Positions 1 through 6,387 of a stretch of DNA of 6,387 nucleotides are shown piece by piece (position 1 is the stretch's first letter; each line of letters begins with the position of its first letter). The notes under the pieces were generated by a model. The model did no database searches. It had not been told where the DNA came from and was given only the letters and a program-made list of their open reading frames with translations. Position numbers and translations under genes: made by a program. The DNA comes from Dialister sp. (GTDB lineage: Bacteria > Bacillota > Negativicutes > Veillonellales > Dialisteraceae), in the NCBI GenBank assembly GCA_022722495.1, contig JAIJLI010000131.1:1-6387 (forward strand). The letters run 5' to 3'.

Positions 1-556
1 AATGGCAACAGGGTATCCAGAAAAGCCTTGCCCTCAACTTCAAAAGGACTTTCTTGTTGAAGTAAAAGAAGCCGTACGCAATAATGGAGGAGCAGGCGTG
101 ATTGCTTGGGCACCAGAATGGGTTTCATCAACAAATGTTACCCTTTGGGGAGTTGGATCTAATTGGGAGAATGTCGCTTTCTTTGATTTCAATAATCAGC
201 TACTTAACCATGGTGGCATAGAATTCTATTCTGAAAATAATGTTGCAGTAACGTTCAATGTTGACATGTCGAATGCAGGCAGTTCTGCCAAAGGCTATAT
301 CACAGGAGAGTTTACTGCAGATGCCAATGGAAACTGGCAGATTTTCCCTATGAAGCAAGTTGGCAGTAGTTCAACCTATACTTTTACAACCCATTTATCG
401 CAAGGACAAACTGGAGCTTATTATTATTTAAGTGATAGTGTTTGGACAGCTCGCGAGACTGTACCAGAGAATTTACAAGGAAAATGGAATGATAGATTAT
501 ATCAGGCATCTTCAACAGAAAAAGAACAGATAATATCAAATACATGGTCTAACTAA
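1..556 (+). CDS. GH53 endo-beta-1,4-galactanase-like protein, 3' end (partial)
   Basis: This is the C-terminal 184 residues of a gene that begins upstream of the window; base 1 is the last base of a codon, and the ATG at 2 is probably internal. Visible residues 4-75 match the end of the GH53 (beta/alpha)8 barrel: a GYP...PQLQKDFL segment, then GGAGVIAWAPEWV (29-41), WGVGSNWEN (49-57) and FFDFNNQLL (60-68). Known GH53 enzymes cut beta-1,4-galactan in type I arabinogalactan and pectin side chains. Both catalytic glutamates lie upstream and cannot be checked. The usual W-E-P-A-W segment reads W-A-P-E-W here. Residues about 81-184 form an extra beta-rich domain listed separately. The stop codon at 554-556 is 14 nt before the SusC start, so the genes are very probably co-transcribed. 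Family assignment is fairly secure; exact substrate and cell location are inferred. Confidence 0.82.
   Translation, partial: MATGYPEKPCPQLQKDFLVEVKEAVRNNGGAGVIAWAPEWVSSTNVTLWGVGSNWENVAFFDFNNQLLNHGGIEFYSENNVAVTFNVDMSNAGSSAKGYITGEFTADANGNWQIFPMKQVGSSSTYTFTTHLSQGQTGAYYYLSDSVWTARETVPENLQGKWNDRLYQASSTEKEQIISNTWSN
242..553 (+). other. C-terminal beta-sandwich-like accessory domain of the GH53 protein
   Basis: Residues about 81-184 of the partial GH53 protein lie beyond the catalytic barrel. The pattern is VTFNVDMSN (83-91), then GYITGEF, a W-x-I-F-P-M stretch, an alternating hydrophobic strand (TYTFTTHL), a GQTGAYYYL strand, and a conserved-looking E-x-V-P-x-N...N-D-R-L-Y segment. From memory, this order resembles a domain often appended to secreted Bacteroidota glycosidases and resembling CBM20/CBM48-type or E-set folds. 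A carbohydrate-binding or structural role is inference; no binding residues can be assigned. The domain appears to run to its natural end at the stop codon. Confidence 0.55.
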
Positions 557-570
557 TTCAATATATAATT

Positions 571-3500
571 ATGAAGTTTAATGTGAATAATATGAGTAAG
601 CAATTGGGATTTTGCGCATTTCTTTTACTAGGAACTTCCCAAATGGCTTTTGCTCAAAGTAAGGTTAGTTATAAAGGTAAAATCGTCGATGCTTCAGGCG
701 AACCTATCATTGGTGCTACGATTAAAGAAAAAGGTACCAATAATGGCGTGGCTACAGACTTGGATGGTAACTTTACCATTGAGGCGAAGTCTGGCGCAAC
801 TCTCGTGGCTAGCTATGTCGGCATGAAGACTTTGGAACTGAAGCCTGCCGATGGAAAGTCTATGACTGTAACAATGAAGGACGATTCAAAAGTAGTTGAT
901 GAAGTAGTAGTTGTAGGTTATGGAACTCAGAAGAAGGCAAACTTGACTGGTTCTGTAGCATCAGTAACGAGCAAAGATTTGACAGATATTCCTACGGCTA
1001 ATGCCACAAACTTGTTACAAGGCCGTTTGCCTGGTGTAACTTTGACCAGTAATGGTGGATTGGCTGGCGGCGATACTCCAGAGATTCGTATTCGTGGTAT
1101 TGGCACATTTGGCAACAATGACCCTATGGTGCTGATAGATGGAGTAGAGGCTTCTGTTGCCCAAATCCAGCAAATTGCAGCTACGGATATTGATAATGTA
1201 TCTGTGTTGAAGGATGCAGCCTCTGCTGCCATCTATGGTGTGCGTGCTGCCAATGGTGTTATCTTGATCACTACCAAACGTGGTTCTGCATCAAAGCCTA
1301 CAATCAATTATTCTGGAAGCTATACAATTCAAAAAGCAGCTATTTTGCCAGACTATGTAGACGCTTACAACTGGGCAAAAATGTATAATGAAAGCAATAA
1401 CAGAGAGGCTTATACAGCCGATATGTTGCAAAAGATACAGAATGGCTCTGACCCAGATCATTTTGCCAATACCAATTGGAACGATGCCATCTTCCGCACG
1501 GCTCCTATGACACAGCACAATCTGTCTGTAAGTGGTGGAACAAAGGATGTTCATTACATGACTTCTGTTGGCTACCTAAATCAAGATGGAGTGTTGAAGA
1601 ATACAGGGTATGAACGATTTAATTTCCGTTCTAATGTAGATGCTAAGTTAGGTATCTTTAAGTTTGGATTGAATCTTTCTGGTTCTAAGGAAAACTTCAC
1701 ATCAGGTGCATCAGTCTCTGATTTGATGCGTACCTTGTCATGGTTTACACGTCCTACAGTTCCTGTAACCTATTCTAACGGGGAATATGGATGTGTAGAT
1801 GGTAGCGACATTAGTTTCAGCACCTTTAAGAACCCAGTGCAGATGATGAATCTTGGTCATAATGAGAACAATGGCTACAGATTTGATGGTAATGTGTTTG
1901 CTGAGGTGGATTTGCTCAAGGGATTGAAGTTTAGAACCAGTTTGGCTTACAAGTATTATATGAACGATACTAAATACTATAGCCAGAAATCTTCTAAGTA
2001 TGACGCAGAGGGCAATGTCTTATATACAGACGATAACAATAGCTTGTACCAGTACCATTGGCTGAATCAAAGCTACCTGAACGAGAATATCTTGACATAC
2101 AACATTGCGATTAAGGACCATAAGGTCAATCTCCTTGCAGGCCATTCCATTCAGGATTACAAGGAAGGCAATTTCCATGGTTACAAGGAAGGTTTTGCCA
2201 CAGATAATTTGTATGAGTTGGATTCCGCTACCAAGAATGATTATGTAGGTGGCAATGGCGCGGAATATTCTATGCAGTCCTTCTTTGGTCGCTTAAATTA
2301 CAATTATGCAGATAAGTATCTGTTTGAATTCAATATTCGTCATGATGGTTCTTCACGTATGCCTAAGGCACATAGATATGCCACATTCCCATCATTCTCA
2401 GGTGCATGGGTTATGACCAACGAGAAGTTCATGCAGAATATTGAGCCTCTATCATATTTGAAGATTCGTGCCAGCTGGGGTAAGTTGGGTAACCAAGAGA
2501 TTGGTAACTATGCCTACACTCCAACCATGGGTGCTTATTACAATTATTATTTCGGAAACGAGAAGATGATTGGTATGGCAGAGGACATTGTTGCCAATGA
2601 TGACATCAAGTGGGAGACTACCACCATCACAGACTTAGGCCTTGATGCTGCATTCTGGAATCAGAAAATCAATGTAACATTCGATTATTTCAACAAAGTT
2701 ACTTCTGATATTCTCTTGCAGCTGTCTATGCCAACAACATTCTTGGGTAATTTGTCGGCTCCATATCAAAATGCAGGTAAGGTAAGAAATCGTGGTTGGG
2801 AACTTTCGGCTAATTATCAAGACCATGCCGGTGATTGGGCTTGGCATGCTGGCTTCAACCTCTCTTCTGTAAGAAACAAAATTATAGATAACAAGGGCAT
2901 TGACACCTATAGCGGACAGTCTATCAACCGTGAGGGAAACCCTATTGGGTCTTACTTTGGCTTGAAAGCTATCGGCTTGTATCGTACAGAAGCAGATTTG
3001 AACAGAACCAATAGCAAGGGGGACATTATCAAACAAAATGGATTGGCTCCATCTTTGGGCGACATCATGTATGAGGACTTGAATGATGATGGAAACATTG
3101 ATGATTCTGACCGTCAGATTATCGGAAATCCATTCCCAAAGACAACCTATTCCTTTACATTGGGCTTTAGCTGGAAGAACATTGACCTCAATACATTCTG
3201 GCAGGGTGTAAGTGGAATCTATCGCTATTACTGGGAGCAGGCGACTATCACCAATGGCGGTAACATGACCACTCGATGGCTTGACCGTTGGAGCGAGAGC
3301 AATCCAAATGGTTCCATGCCAAAGCTTGGCAATGCATTTAATGAGAAATATTCTTCATTCTGGTTGAACAAGGCTGACTATTTAAGATTGAAAAATATAG
3401 AATTGGGATATACGTTTGACAAGAAACTGATTCACCATATTGGTGCATCTAGTTTGAGAGTTTATGTACAAGCTTCAAATCTTCTGACGATTACCTCGTT

Positions 3501-3597
3501 GAAAAACTACGACCCAGAGAAGAGTAGTGGCGACACAAGAGGTGATGTTCACCCTAATGTAAAGTCGTTCTCATTCGGTGTAAATGTAAACTTTTAA
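571..3597 (+). CDS. susC: SusC/RagA-family TonB-dependent outer-membrane oligosaccharide transporter
   Basis: This outer-membrane channel imports oligosaccharides into the periplasm, powered by TonB-ExbBD, with SusD as its lid. The 1008-residue length is typical. A signal peptide ends at AFA|QS (cleavage after about residue 28). Residues 31-105 form a carboxypeptidase D regulatory-like domain (GKIVDASGEPIIGATI; ATDLDGNFTI). The TonB-box region DEVVVVGYG is at 110-118. The plug follows, with IRIRGIGTF from 172 and the SusC signature LKDAASAAIYGVRAANGV at 213-230. The rest is the 22-strand barrel, including the acidic loop DLNDDGNIDDSDR (836-848), and it ends in Phe as expected for BAM recognition. 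No N-terminal STN domain is present, so anti-sigma-factor signalling is unlikely. ATG 571 was chosen because it begins 14 nt after the GH53 stop; ATG 592 (Met8) is a possible alternative. The gene symbol marks the family; the substrate is not shown by sequence. Confidence 0.97.
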   Translation: MKFNVNNMSKQLGFCAFLLLGTSQMAFAQSKVSYKGKIVDASGEPIIGATIKEKGTNNGVATDLDGNFTIEAKSGATLVASYVGMKTLELKPADGKSMTVTMKDDSKVVDEVVVVGYGTQKKANLTGSVASVTSKDLTDIPTANATNLLQGRLPGVTLTSNGGLAGGDTPEIRIRGIGTFGNNDPMVLIDGVEASVAQIQQIAATDIDNVSVLKDAASAAIYGVRAANGVILITTKRGSASKPTINYSGSYTIQKAAILPDYVDAYNWAKMYNESNNREAYTADMLQKIQNGSDPDHFANTNWNDAIFRTAPMTQHNLSVSGGTKDVHYMTSVGYLNQDGVLKNTGYERFNFRSNVDAKLGIFKFGLNLSGSKENFTSGASVSDLMRTLSWFTRPTVPVTYSNGEYGCVDGSDISFSTFKNPVQMMNLGHNENNGYRFDGNVFAEVDLLKGLKFRTSLAYKYYMNDTKYYSQKSSKYDAEGNVLYTDDNNSLYQYHWLNQSYLNENILTYNIAIKDHKVNLLAGHSIQDYKEGNFHGYKEGFATDNLYELDSATKNDYVGGNGAEYSMQSFFGRLNYNYADKYLFEFNIRHDGSSRMPKAHRYATFPSFSGAWVMTNEKFMQNIEPLSYLKIRASWGKLGNQEIGNYAYTPTMGAYYNYYFGNEKMIGMAEDIVANDDIKWETTTITDLGLDAAFWNQKINVTFDYFNKVTSDILLQLSMPTTFLGNLSAPYQNAGKVRNRGWELSANYQDHAGDWAWHAGFNLSSVRNKIIDNKGIDTYSGQSINREGNPIGSYFGLKAIGLYRTEADLNRTNSKGDIIKQNGLAPSLGDIMYEDLNDDGNIDDSDRQIIGNPFPKTTYSFTLGFSWKNIDLNTFWQGVSGIYRYYWEQATITNGGNMTTRWLDRWSESNPNGSMPKLGNAFNEKYSSFWLNKADYLRLKNIELGYTFDKKLIHHIGASSLRVYVQASNLLTITSLKNYDPEKSSGDTRGDVHPNVKSFSFGVNVNF

Positions 3598-3610
3598 ATA
3601 ATTGACAATT

Positions 3611-5215
3611 ATGAAAGTAAGAACAAATAAATATATCATAGGAATGCTCTTTTGTGGAGCATTATTGACGGCAACATCATGTTCTGATGACTTCCTGCAG
3701 AAAGATTCACTTACCTCTGTATCTAAGAATACTTTCTGGAAGACTGCAGCCGATGCAAAGGAGGGATTGGCAGCATGTTATGATGCTTTGCAGAATGGTT
3801 TTTTGTATAATGATGCCTCAAACCAGAACAAATGGGACGGTTGTGGTCCTCTCAACATGGATGCCATGACTGACAATGGCGGTCGATTCAACTGGAGTGG
3901 TTGGATGCCTGGTTACGACATCTGCAATGGTACCCAGTCTAGCAGTTCTCGATTGATTGAGACATATTGGTCGGCAAACTACGAGGCTATCAAGCGTTGT
4001 AACAGCTTGATAAGCAATGTGGATAAGGTTGATATGGATGAAAGTACCAAGGAACAGTATAAGGCTGAGGCTACTGTGATTCGTGCCTTGATGTACCTGA
4101 ACCTCACTATGACTTATCAAGATGTGCCTTACATCACTTCTACCCAAAGCTTGACAGATGCCAACTGCGAGAAGACAGACAGATCAACTATCGTAAACAA
4201 CATCATGCAGGATGTGCAAAATGCAGCCAATATCTTACCAAAGGAAACTTCTGAAAGAGGTAGAATTACCAAAGGCGCTGCTTTGAGTTTGCTAGGTAGA
4301 ATTGCCCTTTACAATGAGAAATGGAATGCTGCTATCAAGGCGTATGAAGAAGTGACAACTTTAGGCTACTCTTTGTTCCCTGATTATACAACTTTGTTTA
4401 CAGAAGACAACGAAGCTTGTGATGAGATTATCTGGGGAGTAAGATATGAAGGTCCTGGTAAAGGTGAAGGTAATGCTATCGGTGGTCATTGGGGCTCTCC
4501 TTTGGAAGCTATCAATGGTACGATAGATTTGGCAGACGCTTTCTATACCTTAGATGGCAAACCTTATACAAAGAAAGACGATGTTTGTAACATTGTCGAT
4601 GGAACACCAGACTTATGGTCTGCCACAGGTACACGTTATGAGAATCGTGACCCTCGTCTGAAGACAACCTTATTCTTGCCAGGCATGACATGGGGTTCTG
4701 CGGATTGGAACTATGGCGGCTCTGCTGCTTCCTTCTCTACGGTATATGTCATGAAGTACTTCAACCCTGCATTGGCTTGGTCAACATCTTGGGATTCTGG
4801 CCAGGATTTCTATTTGATTAGATATTCTGAGGTTTTGCTGTCCTTGGCAGAGGCTTATATTGAGAACAATCAGAATCTAGATAAAGCTGTGAGTTTGATA
4901 GATGAGGTACGACAGAGAGCAGGTATGCCAACTGTAGAAAATGTAGAAGGAACGGGACTCTCACAAGAAAAATTGAGAGAGATTGTCCGTCATGAACGCA
5001 GAGTAGAGTTGGCGTTTGAAGGCTTACGATTGTTTGATTTGTATCGTTGGCATACTTTGAAAGATGCCGTTGACAGAATCAACAAAGAAGCTTCAACTTA
5101 TAAGTTTGCTTATGAGTATCGAAACTATAAGGGCGAGCAAGAATATGTATGGCCAATTCCTCAGACCGAATTGGACAGTAACCCTATGTTGACACAAAAC
5201 GATTTGTGGAAATAA
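3611..5215 (+). CDS. susD: SusD/RagB-family surface glycan-binding lipoprotein
   Basis: This is the extracellular partner of the preceding SusC; it caps the barrel and delivers bound oligosaccharide. The start is ATG 3611 (534 residues); the frame is open from a TTG at 3602, but ATG gives a standard signal peptide. The lipobox is TATSC with lipidated Cys24, followed by S-D-D, an acidic stretch fitting a Bacteroidota surface-export signal. The N-terminal SusD-like part contains WSANYEAIKRCN, and an RITKGAALSLLGRIALY helix follows in the TPR-like region. The C-terminal SusD domain carries RHERRVELAFEGLRLFDLYRW (460-480, given here as landmarks R460, E466, F469, W480) and the family-typical ending PIPQTEL (515-521) with NPMLTQN (524-530). 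It lies 13 nt after susC. The ligand is unknown; the gene context suggests a galactan or related beta-glycan. Confidence 0.96.
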   Translation: MKVRTNKYIIGMLFCGALLTATSCSDDFLQKDSLTSVSKNTFWKTAADAKEGLAACYDALQNGFLYNDASNQNKWDGCGPLNMDAMTDNGGRFNWSGWMPGYDICNGTQSSSSRLIETYWSANYEAIKRCNSLISNVDKVDMDESTKEQYKAEATVIRALMYLNLTMTYQDVPYITSTQSLTDANCEKTDRSTIVNNIMQDVQNAANILPKETSERGRITKGAALSLLGRIALYNEKWNAAIKAYEEVTTLGYSLFPDYTTLFTEDNEACDEIIWGVRYEGPGKGEGNAIGGHWGSPLEAINGTIDLADAFYTLDGKPYTKKDDVCNIVDGTPDLWSATGTRYENRDPRLKTTLFLPGMTWGSADWNYGGSAASFSTVYVMKYFNPALAWSTSWDSGQDFYLIRYSEVLLSLAEAYIENNQNLDKAVSLIDEVRQRAGMPTVENVEGTGLSQEKLREIVRHERRVELAFEGLRLFDLYRWHTLKDAVDRINKEASTYKFAYEYRNYKGEQEYVWPIPQTELDSNPMLTQNDLWK

Positions 5216-5221
5216 TATTAG

Positions 5222-5265
5222 AGGACACCTTACATTATTATTTAATTTAAGGTGTCCTTCTTTTT
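5222..5265 (+). terminator. Intrinsic terminator or attenuator between susD and the GH16 gene
   Basis: A perfect 11-bp inverted repeat pairs AGGACACCTTA (5222-5232) with TAAGGTGTCCT (5248-5258). Within the 15-nt loop, ATTA (5234-5237) can also pair with TAAT (5243-5246). A T-rich run (5258-5265, TTCTTTTT) follows the stem directly, which is the form of a rho-independent terminator. It begins 7 nt after the susD stop and ends about 17 nt before the GH16 start, so it would end or reduce the susCD transcript before the GH16 gene. Confidence 0.82.
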
Positions 5266-5281
5266 AATAGGACAGATTTAT

Positions 5282-6250
5282 ATGAAAAAGAAAAGAATAA
5301 CAATGAATATATTATCAATCATGGCAATGGCTGCTCTCTTTTCTTGTAGCAGCACTTCAGACTCAGTTGAGAAAGAAAATTCTGGTGGAAATCGTACAAC
5401 GACAACAGTGGATTCTACCAGTTACAAACCTACAGTTAAGTTTGCCACAATTCCATCTTATGATGGCTATGCCTTGGTATGGCATGATGAGTTTGACAAT
5501 GATGGTTTGCCAAGCAAGGAGTGGAGTTATGAACAAGGCTTTGTTAGAAACAACGAACTTCAATGGTATCAGGACAAGAATGCAACAGTTGCTGATGGAT
5601 GTCTCGTTATTGAGGGGCGACAAGAAAGGGTAAAGAATCCTGATTATGTAGAAGGAAGTGGCGATTGGAAGTTGCAACGTAAATATGCAGAATATACCTC
5701 CAGTAGCCTTACCACCCAAAATAGCTTTGCTTTTCATTTCGGCCGAATAGAAGTGAGAGCGAAGATTCCGACTGCAACAGGAAGTTGGCCGGCGATATGG
5801 CTCTTGGGTGATAAATGGGAATGGCCTAACAATGGTGAAATCGACATCCTGGAATATTATATCAAGAATGGTCGTCCTTCCATCCTTGCCAATGCGTGCT
5901 GGGGTGACAAGGGTTTGTGGCAGGCGGTATGGAATGAATCTGTAACACCATTTTCTCATTTTACGACCAAAGACAAGGATTGGAGCAAGAAGTATCATGT
6001 TTGGAAAATGGATTGGGATGAGAATTACATGTCTATTTATGTGGATGATGAGCTTCTCAATAAGATAGACTTAAAGACCACCTATAACAAAGGCTATGAT
6101 GATAACTTCGAAAATCCATTTGTTTCTAATGAGATGAAGCATTATATCCTCTTGAATCTTGCCATTGGTGGAAATGGTGGAACTCCTGATATTTCTGCTT
6201 TCCCTCTAAAGTATCAGGTGGATTATGTGCGTGTGTATCAGAAGAAATAA
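5282..6250 (+). CDS. GH16 family endo-beta-glycanase lipoprotein
   Basis: This is a 322-residue secreted glycoside hydrolase. The frame is open from a GTG at 5252, but that codon lies inside the hairpin; ATG 5282 gives a basic n-region (MKKKR), a hydrophobic core and a lipobox LFSC with Cys22. ATG 5303 (Met8) is a weaker alternative. A Thr/Ser-rich linker (about 36-52) leads to the GH16 jelly-roll, from ALVWHDEFD (64-72) to VDYVRVYQKK at the end. The active site is GEIDILE: E186 probable nucleophile, D188, and E191 probable acid/base. The extra residue (E-x-D-x-x-E) is the beta-bulge form found in laminarinase-like GH16 branches and many others. Trp residues W179 and W181 just upstream may line the cleft. 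Likely retaining cleavage of internal beta-linkages at the cell surface. Candidates are beta-1,3-galactan, beta-1,3-glucan, or poly-LacNAc/O-glycan chains; the GH53 neighbour favours a galactan, but this is inference. Confidence 0.93.
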   Translation: MKKKRITMNILSIMAMAALFSCSSTSDSVEKENSGGNRTTTTVDSTSYKPTVKFATIPSYDGYALVWHDEFDNDGLPSKEWSYEQGFVRNNELQWYQDKNATVADGCLVIEGRQERVKNPDYVEGSGDWKLQRKYAEYTSSSLTTQNSFAFHFGRIEVRAKIPTATGSWPAIWLLGDKWEWPNNGEIDILEYYIKNGRPSILANACWGDKGLWQAVWNESVTPFSHFTTKDKDWSKKYHVWKMDWDENYMSIYVDDELLNKIDLKTTYNKGYDDNFENPFVSNEMKHYILLNLAIGGNGGTPDISAFPLKYQVDYVRVYQKK

Positions 6251-6315
6251 TAGAAACATCGTACAAAACCACTCCTCATTTATGAAACGAAAAGCATACA
6301 AAAGGATGTAAATTG
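6251..6315. other. Non-coding region downstream of the GH16 gene
   Basis: This AT-rich stretch directly follows the GH16 stop codon. No hairpin followed by a T-run is seen here, so no terminator can be named for the GH16 gene within this stretch. The only ATG-led frame is a nine-codon one (6282-6311, MKRKAYKRM), too short to support as a gene. No Bacteroidota-type promoter (TTTG and TAnnTTTG) is obvious. Confidence 0.4.
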
Positions 6316-6341
6316 TTCCGCGGATTTGCAATCCGTCGGAA
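6316..6341. repeat. REP-like palindromic hairpin element
   Basis: Two consecutive paired blocks make an 11-bp stem: TTCCG (6316-6320) with CGGAA (6337-6341), and CGGATT (6321-6326) with AATCCG (6330-6335). There is one unpaired T at 6336 and a 3-nt TGC loop. No T-tract follows on either strand, so it does not look like a terminator. A GC-rich stem in an AT-rich intergenic region, with one bulged base and the core GGATTTGCAATCC, resembles the intergenic REP-type palindromes I recall in Bacteroidota, often linked to RAYT (IS200-like) transposases. No transposase is visible in this window. Confidence 0.5.
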
Positions 6342-6361
6342 TAGTACGCCACTTTCAAAAA

Positions 6362-6378
6362 CACTCTTCACTCTTCAC
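6362..6378. repeat. Short heptamer tandem repeat (CACTCTT, about 2.4 copies)
   Basis: CACTCTT occurs twice in direct tandem (6362-6368 and 6369-6375), followed by a partial CAC. It lies 20 nt beyond the REP-like hairpin and close to the window end, so the array may continue or belong to a larger repeated intergenic unit. Confidence 0.45.
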
Positions 6379-6387
6379 CGGAAGGAC

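Noticed and set aside
557..570. Possible separate promoter for susC in the GH53-susC gap
   Set aside because: The gap is only 14 nt. It contains TATATAATT-type sequence, but there is no TTTG/TAnnTTTG pair at proper spacing in front of the start, so co-transcription with GH53 is simpler.
2635..3036. Antisense open frame (133 codons) inside susC, with smaller ones at 927-1232 and 1291-1554
   Set aside because: All are opposite conserved SusC coding sequence and show no family features or start context of their own.
3598..3612. Inverted repeat ATAATTG-A-CAATTAT overlapping the susD start
   Set aside because: It is a 7-bp repeat around one central base and nearly all A/T, so it folds poorly as RNA. 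Such palindromes arise easily in AT-rich gaps, and there is no second copy to suggest an operator.
3818..4147. Antisense open frame within susD
   Set aside because: It is opposite conserved SusD sequence, and its translation shows no motifs.
5252..5281. Extended GTG start for the GH16 gene
   Set aside because: It falls inside the terminator stem and would put ten residues before the basic n-region, spoiling the lipoprotein signal; ATG 5282 fits better.
5363..5998. Long antisense open frame (211 codons) across the GH16 gene
   Set aside because: It lies wholly opposite a well-supported GH16 catalytic domain, has no recognisable domain, and looks like a coding shadow.
6282..6311. Nine-codon basic peptide frame MKRKAYKRM
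   Set aside because: Too short, with no ribosome-binding or conservation evidence; expected by chance in an A-rich region.

Overview
The window is a segment of a polysaccharide utilization locus (PUL) from a member of the Bacteroidota, most likely a gut or oral Prevotellaceae species (Prevotella/Segatella). The evidence is an adjacent SusC/SusD pair, lipoprotein signals ending in a cysteine followed by Ser/Asp residues, AT-rich gene starts without Shine-Dalgarno motifs, and moderate-GC coding sequence. The genus is an inference from sequence style, not proven by a marker gene.

Layout, all genes on the + strand: (1) 1-556 is the 3' end of a glycoside hydrolase family 53 (endo-beta-1,4-galactanase-like) gene. 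It carries an extra C-terminal beta-sandwich-like domain, and its catalytic glutamates lie upstream of the window. (2) 571-3597 is a complete SusC-type TonB-dependent transporter. (3) 3611-5215 is a complete SusD-type surface glycan-binding lipoprotein. (4) 5222-5265 is a strong hairpin plus T-tract, read as an intrinsic terminator or attenuator. (5) 5282-6250 is a complete GH16 endo-glycanase lipoprotein with an intact E-x-D-x-x-E active site. (6) 6251-6387 is non-coding and holds a REP-like hairpin and a short heptamer tandem repeat.

The first three genes are separated by only 14 and 13 nt and are almost certainly one transcription unit. The GH16 gene follows the hairpin, so its expression may be reduced relative to susC/susD or partly uncoupled from them. 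The likely scheme is that surface endo-enzymes (GH53 and GH16) cut a galactose- or glucose-containing beta-glycan, SusD captures the oligosaccharides, and SusC imports them with TonB energy. GH53 points to beta-1,4-galactan (type I arabinogalactan or pectic galactan). GH16 adds a second activity whose exact substrate cannot be fixed from sequence alone. No regulator, SusE/F-like surface glycan-binding protein, RNA gene, CRISPR array or transposase gene is seen here. I found no clearly new system. The points most worth checking are the GH53/GH16 pairing, the hairpin with a competing alternative pairing before GH16, the REP-like element, and the extended GH53.
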